Of a stretch of 64,000 nucleotides of DNA, positions 58,645 to 64,000 are shown piece by piece. The position numbers were made by a program, and so were the translations under genes. Origin of the DNA: Ancylostoma caninum. Taxonomy: Eukaryota; Nematoda; Chromadorea; Rhabditida; Ancylostomatidae. Where the stretch lies: contig JBAJFG010000043.1 in the NCBI GenBank assembly GCA_037903475.1, positions 248,001 to 312,000 on the forward strand, read 5' to 3'. Numbering within the stretch: the stretch's first letter is position 1; every line of letters begins with the position of its first letter. The notes under the pieces are model-generated. The model ran no database searches. It saw only the letters and a list, made by a program, of their open reading frames with translations, and was not told the origin of the DNA.

Positions 58645-59117
58645 GTAAGTATCGGAATAGTTGTCTCTGCGACCGCTTTGATCGGAACTGCTATACTCTT
58701 TGAGAAGTATACATAATGACAACCTATAGCGCGCGATACTAAGCCCCGCCCTAGCTAGTTTATTGAAATGGACTGTGAACATGGCCAGTTTACCATCGTT
58801 TTGCAGGATAAAGCAGAAATCTCAAAATGCCCACGTCATTCGCAAGGGGTTTTGCAACAATTGTCATTCTTTTATTACTTAGGCGAGTAAACTGCGGGCT
58901 TCCACACTAACCTGAAAGTTTGAGCGACACAGTTCATCCACAGTTGAAGTCCAAGGACGAGGAGCTTTGTATCTGAAAAATGAAGCGATCGAACGCCTAG
59001 TATTGCTCAGAAATTTCTGGAAGACTTAAGAATTTTATAAAATCATGAATTTTCGGGAAAGTAATCAAACTGCATTGAAGTGGCACAAGCACAGTAGCAT
59101 AGTAGGGCAGGTGAGAG

Positions 59118-59337
59118 AGTGGGCGTGACTTTGTCTGCAATTACGGCTACTGCACGGTATCTGCCGGCTTATCCCCTGATTCGATCGATGGGAGCAAAAC
59201 ATCAAAATGGAAGGGATCCCATCATATATGTACATATTAGAAATTGATGAAAGCGTAAAAATTAGATGGAATCAGCCGATAGACCGGTCGGCATCGCTGC
59301 ATATCCGTAATTGCAGACAGAATCATAGACGCACTCT
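59118..59337. mobile_element. Short inverted-repeat element
   Basis: GACTTTGTCTGCAATTACGG at the left is mirrored by CCGTAATTGCAGACAGAATC at the right. There is no coding content. Confidence 0.6.
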
Positions 59338-59497
59338 TTAATTCCTATTACTGTAAACTCCTATCGAAATATGCCGGGTGTAATTTCTTCAATACCCAAC
59401 AGAAAGAAAGCAATACTTATTCCTAACATGGCCCCTCACTCATCAAAAGCATAACAGGCTGGGAATGTTCGAGAGCAATCGGTTGCGTTGCTCAGTG

Positions 59498-59775
59498 GTG
59501 TGTTTATACTTCATCGCGAGACGATGCAGTCATGACGACGGCAGCAATATACGGTCCGCGATCAGCAGCTGAGTAGTAACAAATTCTACTCCACACAACG
59601 ACGAAGTCGCACTATGCCAACTAACAGAAGCGATGCAAATTTGAAGCATTGCATCGGATTTCCGAAATGATAGCACAACGTGACTGTAGCGTGTGCATGC
59701 TTCCAAATGGGACCCGCCGCTCTTGAGGAGTCTGTGCGTGAGCGACTGTAGCGCGGTGATGAAGTATAAACACAG
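59498..59775. mobile_element. MITE with TGTGTTTATACTTCATCGCG ends
   Basis: The left end TGTGTTTATACTTCATCGCG is mirrored by CGCGGTGATGAAGTATAAAC at the right. A related single end occurs near 45839. Confidence 0.8.
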
Positions 59776-59991
59776 TCATTTGTTGTCAGTTACAAGCAGA
59801 AATCCGATCAGAAGTTGGATATTAGCTATCAAATTTTCGAGTACTGGGTATTGGAATCTGGTACCCCCTGCTCATGGCTCGATTCCTTCTTGGAAGAGTG
59901 AAAAACGGAACGAAAAAACACATTTTTCTGCAATTCTCCCTTCGTGTATTTATGGCGTTCCTGTTGGCGTTCATAGGATAGACTAGACAAC

Positions 59992-60910
59992 TCACCTTAC
60001 GTGTCTAACAATCGGTTTGTACGGTGTACTGAACGCTATGATAGGATTTTCCTTCCAGTTCGGGTTGAGTGCGTTAATGCATGGAAGGAATTGAAAGTCC
60101 AATCGGTGAGATCGGACAGGACCATTCAGGAGTTTTACCTGAAAGGAAATTATTAATATTAATTAAGGAAGAATTATTATAAAGAAAATATTATATTCGG
60201 AAATTATTATGAAGGTAAAAGCATTCGACTAAATGTTTCTTGCTTGATGCCTCTAACAAGTAGAGATATGTAGGTGAAATATAAATGTACAGTTACTCAC
60301 TTCAACATTTATGGACGACTTCTGGTCCAGGAAGAAATTGTTCTTTGATATAGCAAAACGTTTCGGTGCAGTGGCAAGCACCTAAAGACAATGTGGTTAC
60401 CCAAACAACCCAGGCTGGAATGCATCACAGGAAAAAAAAGAAAAGTTCAGACCGGTTAGCAGGCGGTCTTACTATAATTTTTGGGCATAAAATAAGAAGT
60501 GGTCCACATATAGCTAAATTGAAAGCAGCCAACTAGGTGATAAGTGTCTATCGAACGTTTGTTACCTATCAGCACCAATTTTCACTGTGCAGAGAGTGGT
60601 ATGAAACCATTGCGCTTGGAGGTTACGGTAAAACCGTTTGCTAACCGGTCTGAGCTTTTTATCTTGTCATCACCTAAGTTCGTACCCATGGGTGTGAGGA
60701 TGGTCGCCTGCCCACTCCTCCCCCCCCGTTCCTGTGTTGTGGGTAGGGGTTAAAGCATCATCATCCTAGCCTGCACCGGAAACATCGCCTACCTTCACCA
60801 CAACTGGAAAAGGACTCTCATTCTCAATTTTGTGGTTGATCGTCTGTTCGCTGGTTCCTGTGATGAGGTAGATGTCTGGCGTTATGTTCACAGATAGGAA
60901 CGGGAGTGCC
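59992..60910 (-). CDS. MSP-domain protein (5' exon missing)
   Basis: Three minus-strand exons join in phase 0: 60793-60910 (TTTTCAG acceptor, GTAGGC donor), 60301-60381 (CTTTAG acceptor, GTGAGT donor) and 59992-60138 (TTTCAG acceptor, TGA at 59992-59994). The peptide reads VNITPDIYLITGTSEQTINH, KIENESPFPVVVK, then APKRFAISKNNFFLDQKSSI, then VKLLNGPVRSHRLDFQFL. This is the order of strands in the major-sperm-protein fold: N-terminal strand, NHKI-N motif, FxVSPxxxFLDPKSS-like motif. Such domains occur in nematode sperm cytoskeletal and small sperm proteins. About 114 residues are covered. The first exon (start Met) was not found; the exon begins mid-codon. Confidence 0.7.
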
Positions 60911-61513
60911 CTGAAAATAGCTTTATCCGAGCATTGCTGGGGATCTAATTGAGGATATATCAGGCAAATCAATGAGTCATTCCGAATGTTATCAGTCTTT
61001 CTGTCCCGCTATCGCCAAACTTCGAAGCATCTATAAATAGACGTCGCTCCCAAAGGTTCGCCTACATTTGAATGGAAATGTCACGGTAAATTTTCATCAT
61101 GTTCCAGAGAAGTATTTTCTTTGTTTCCCACGGATTCAGCAAAACTCTGTAATCACAGAGACTGCGCTCTCAACTCAAAGCGAAAAATTCAGTAATCGAT
61201 ATGAATGGCATTGATTTGATTTATGCGTGCGTGCGTGAGTCAGACACTTATGTGCGATGGAGACCGAAGCGCACTACTGGTGAGTGTGAGGCTAATGGCA
61301 CACTAATATAACCATCCAATATAAATTATCTATATCCACAGTTGTATCCGCAATTGTGATGTGTGTATAACCGCAATGTGGGTTATATACGAGAACAGTT
61401 GTAGAAATCTTTTAAAAATTACCCTATGATGAATGTTGAAAGTTTCACTCACGAAGAAATGACGTGGGAGGAAGTAGAGGTGAAGTTATTTCAAAGGAAA
61501 AAATCATTTGCAG

Positions 61514-61629
61514 CGAATTGATCACATGGCATGGTGCGACACATATACGTCATCTGTGTCAAAAGCGCCTTGTTCTCTCCCAGAACTGGGAGAGTATCCA
61601 AAATTTGGTTGGGACCACACTGTTACCCA
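61514..61629 (+). CDS. Candidate exon of unknown plus-strand gene
   Basis: An ATTTGCAG acceptor and GTGAGT donor bracket 116 bp open in two frames. One reads DHMAWCDTYTSSVSKAPCSL and PELGEYPKFGWDHTV, which looks natural. The other reads ELITWHGATHIRHLCQKRLV and has the phase that would join the exon at 61730. The minus strand also has an open exon-like stretch here (61627-61703). Strand and frame are not settled. Confidence 0.35.
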
Positions 61630-61729
61630 GTGAGTCTTCTACAATAAGAACCTCAAACTTGGGTCTATATAGACAACGACTGCGATAGTCGTTCAGAGGG
61701 CATCTGAGGACGCTCCGTACATTTTGCAG

Positions 61730-61845
61730 GCATAGGGCAATTTTTGCCACGTATTTCCTGCGATAGTTTTGATGGACGTGTAGAAGCCGTGTTAAAACGT
61801 GAGAACCTGTGCGGCTATTGTGAACTCACATGCAGCAAGTCTTAA
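61730..61845 (+). CDS. Candidate terminal exon, Cys-containing C terminus
   Basis: After a CATTTTGCAG acceptor in phase 1, 37 codons run to TAA (61843-61845): IGQFLPRISCDSFDGRVEAV, then LKRENLCGYCELTCSKS. Four cysteines at the end suggest an extracellular protein. I do not recognise the family. Confidence 0.4.
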
Positions 61846-62623
61846 CTTGCCAATACGTAGTACATACTTGCTGAACGTGTCAGCATATAACGCTTGGTTT
61901 AGGAACCAAGTTCACCACAAATTTCTTCTCCAGAGAAATCGCGTAAATTTTTCACAGCATTGATTCAGGGGAGAAAGCGAGAAAATAATTCTATAGTTAC
62001 TGAATTCGTAATTGCCGACGTCTGTTTGATTACCGACCGAGCGGATTTGCAAGGTAGCTTGTTGAAAGGACTTTACAGACTGTTCTGCAACACGGGTATT
62101 TCCATCAGATGTATTTGGGATTCTCACTGGGATAGAATTGTGAGGCCATGAGGCCAGGCCAAGGGACATTCACCCCCCCCCCCCTCCGTAGGCACAGGCT
62201 CTAAGTAGATCTACAAACTGTAAGCTTTAATTCCCACTCTTGAGAGCAATAGAAAACAGTGTAACGTGACAATCGATACGCATCTTTTCCATTGCCGTCA
62301 CCCTCTTTATAGTCCTTTCATTTTGAATCATTTTTAACAAGAAATTTTTGAAATGCCCTAAGCCAAATAAAGCTGCTCAGGCTGCCTGCACACTTCTCCA
62401 CGAATGAACCCCCTAGCATTGCTATCATCTGGATGCCTTCATTTTTTATGTGAATTGATCGAGTGCGGTCTGGTATCGCTAACTGACCGATCACGATCGA
62501 TACGCATCAAAACTAAACTGAATAGACTAACACAACGACTAGATGTCACACCTTCTCAATTAGGCTACACGCAGCCTTATGCTTTCCCATATAGTGGATT
62601 TTATTGCCTTACTGGTAGTATCT

Positions 62624-63191
62624 TCAGGTATGATATTTAGTAAACTGTGACTGATCTTCAAGACAGATAACAGTAACAGTATCCTGCAAGGCAGTGCAAT
62701 AATGAGCGCCAAATCTGAACTCGTTACTGTAGCTGTATTTTATTAATGTTTCTGTGTACATACACTTACTTTGCCATAGTTATACCGCTCAATGTGAACT
62801 CTGGTGGCCTCACACTTCTCTTCCAAACTGAAATTCAAGTGAACATTTGCAGGGGGTTCCTGTAAACAACACTGCCTTCACAAAGTGCTCTAACTTACAC
62901 ATGACCAGTTAAGAAGAAGTTACACTAAAAAGTGAACCTCTTCCTGCAGAAGGAGAATCAGATCAAGGGAAGGTTTTGGTGATGAAACCGTGAGAATATA
63001 ACACAAAAGGGTAGTGATGTGCGTGACAGTATTCGTTTCTTTGAATTTTCAGAGTTGAAAAAGGCACCTGGAAGATGAACATCTTCTAGAGGAACCTAAG
63101 ACGAAGCTCACATCCATGTCACTAGTCAATTCCACTACTACGCAGAAACCAACCCAGCAATTGCAATAGTTTGTAACCAGTTCTTCTCCAT
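62624..63191 (-). CDS. Small candidate gene, possibly secreted, ~63 aa
   Basis: Two minus-strand exons are well supported: 62770-62859 (GTTTACAG acceptor, GTAAGT donor; EPPANVHLNFSLEEKCEATR then VHIERYNYGK) and 62624-62683 (CTTGCAG acceptor; DTVTVICLEDQSQFTKYHT, TGA). Phases are 0 to 0. A possible first exon is 63150-63191, MEKNWLQTIAIAGL, signal-like, with a GTTTCT donor; this part is uncertain. I do not recognise a domain. It could instead be the 3' end of a larger gene that starts outside the window. Confidence 0.45.
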
Positions 63192-63266
63192 AATATAGAA
63201 AAAAATAGTTGCAAATTCATGTGCATCACTGCAGCTTGTACGGGAATTAGTTATCAAGTTTTTTTT

Positions 63267-63611
63267 TTAGAAGAATTTCTTCCTCAAACATGGACACTTC
63301 TCCGGCAGGATACATCCCAAGCTTCTGTCTTCCAAATCTCGTAGCACGTAGTCATCTTTACAGAAGCACTTCTCTAGTCCATAGCATCACACCATGGTCC
63401 CTAACAATAAAATAATGCACACGCTGGAAGGTGCTTGACAGAAGAAATTTCACACCAGGCTAAAAAAACTGTAACATAATTATGCACTTCTAAAATGAGG
63501 ACTCACTGGTCTGCAGTCTTGCTCACATGCAGGACGACAAGGCCCAGAAATCATGTTCTTCGGACATTCTGCGAGTAAACAAGAAATTTTAAACAATAAT
63601 CCTGCCTTCAT
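63267..63611 (-). CDS. TIL-like cysteine-rich protease inhibitor, 69 aa
   Basis: Exon 1 is 63507-63611 (ATG at 63611, GTGAGT donor) and exon 2 is 63267-63371 (ACTAGAG acceptor, TAA at 63267-63269); both junctions are phase 0. The start MKAGLLFKISCLLA is a short signal, followed by ECPKNMISGPCRPACEQDC, then KCFCKDDYVLRDL and GCILPEKCPC. The CxC-K-x-x-Y-V and GC-x-L-x-x-x-C motifs are those of trypsin-inhibitor-like (Ascaris-type) domains, which nematodes use to inhibit serine proteases. One or two cysteines of the usual ten are missing. An acceptor inside exon 1 (ACTCGCAG) would also allow it to be an inner exon of a longer protein. Confidence 0.6.
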
Positions 63612-64000
63612 AGCAAACTATGGATTAACTATGAAGTAACAAGAAATCCAAATGGACATTTCTACCAAGAGAAAGATATTTAATGCGAATGCTGTCGTCA
63701 TGACTTCTTACTGGAGAACTTGACGTAATTGAAAAAAGAATATTTGGAAAAAGAACCTACTTATGGACAAGGAAAGGGGGCATGCATCATGAGTGAAGCT
63801 GGAAAATGCAAACTTGTGCTAGTTATTCACGTGAAACTAGTTCACATAAATCGAGCAGAACTTCTATAGCGTACCAATAATCGTTGGATTGCACAGCATT
63901 TTCAGTTACTAAAACTGATGCAGTAGTCCGAAAATGTAGTAATTTCAACCAGCAAAAATCAACTTGTACGCTGTTTTGATTTCTGTTTTCCAGGATGTTG
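63612..64000. other. Right edge, one possible micro-exon
   Basis: On the minus strand, 63756-63793 has a TTTTCCAG acceptor and a GTAGGT donor around 38 bp (THDACPLSLS in one frame). It could be an upstream exon of the TIL gene, but is too short to trust. Confidence 0.2.

Overview
The window looks like nuclear DNA of a strongylid (clade V, hookworm-like) nematode. It has short exons split by TTTCAG-type acceptors and gtaag/gtgag donors, introns from 59 bp to almost 5 kb, abundant short inverted-repeat elements, RTE- and CR1-like LINE remnants, and genes of typical nematode families (mec-9-like ECM protein, CAP/ASP protein, MSP-domain protein, TIL-type inhibitor). The species cannot be named from sequence alone. 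There is nothing bacterial or viral.

The centre (about 18.4-43.4 kb, plus strand) is one large gene. I rebuilt it by hand as 21 exons whose splice phases all agree. It encodes a signal peptide, two Kunitz domains, four EGF domains (two calcium-binding), three further Kunitz domains, three EGF domains and a Glu/Arg-rich coiled coil. This is the domain plan of Caenorhabditis elegans MEC-9, an extracellular protein of the touch-receptor neurons. A perfect match to the POU-IV (Brn3/UNC-86) consensus lies about 280 bp upstream of the start. Its introns hold most of the repeats, including one intron made almost wholly of TTCA tetranucleotides. The Glu-rich 3' exon region is duplicated about 14 kb downstream. 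The two copies show which came first: copy 1 carries a mariner-like element and a LINE at sites that are empty in copy 2, while copy 2 carries an 8-bp frameshifting deletion in the exon.

A six-exon CAP/SCP (Ancylostoma-secreted-protein-like) gene lies between the two copies (50.6-54.5 kb, plus). At the right end, 60.0-63.6 kb, are small minus-strand genes: an MSP-domain protein, a possible short secreted protein and a TIL-type cysteine-rich inhibitor. Two plus-strand exons of an unknown gene sit among them.

The left 18 kb is mostly repeats: TIR/MITE families, a 59-bp satellite, an 854-bp near-perfect inverted repeat, a foldback element and RTE fragments. Between them on the minus strand are short coding exons, the best being a 98-residue, two-exon gene with a probable trans-splice acceptor. 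Calls outside mec-9, CAP, MSP and TIL rest on open frame plus splice signals only. I found no convincing new biological system. The most interesting points are the mec-9 locus architecture and its 3' duplication.
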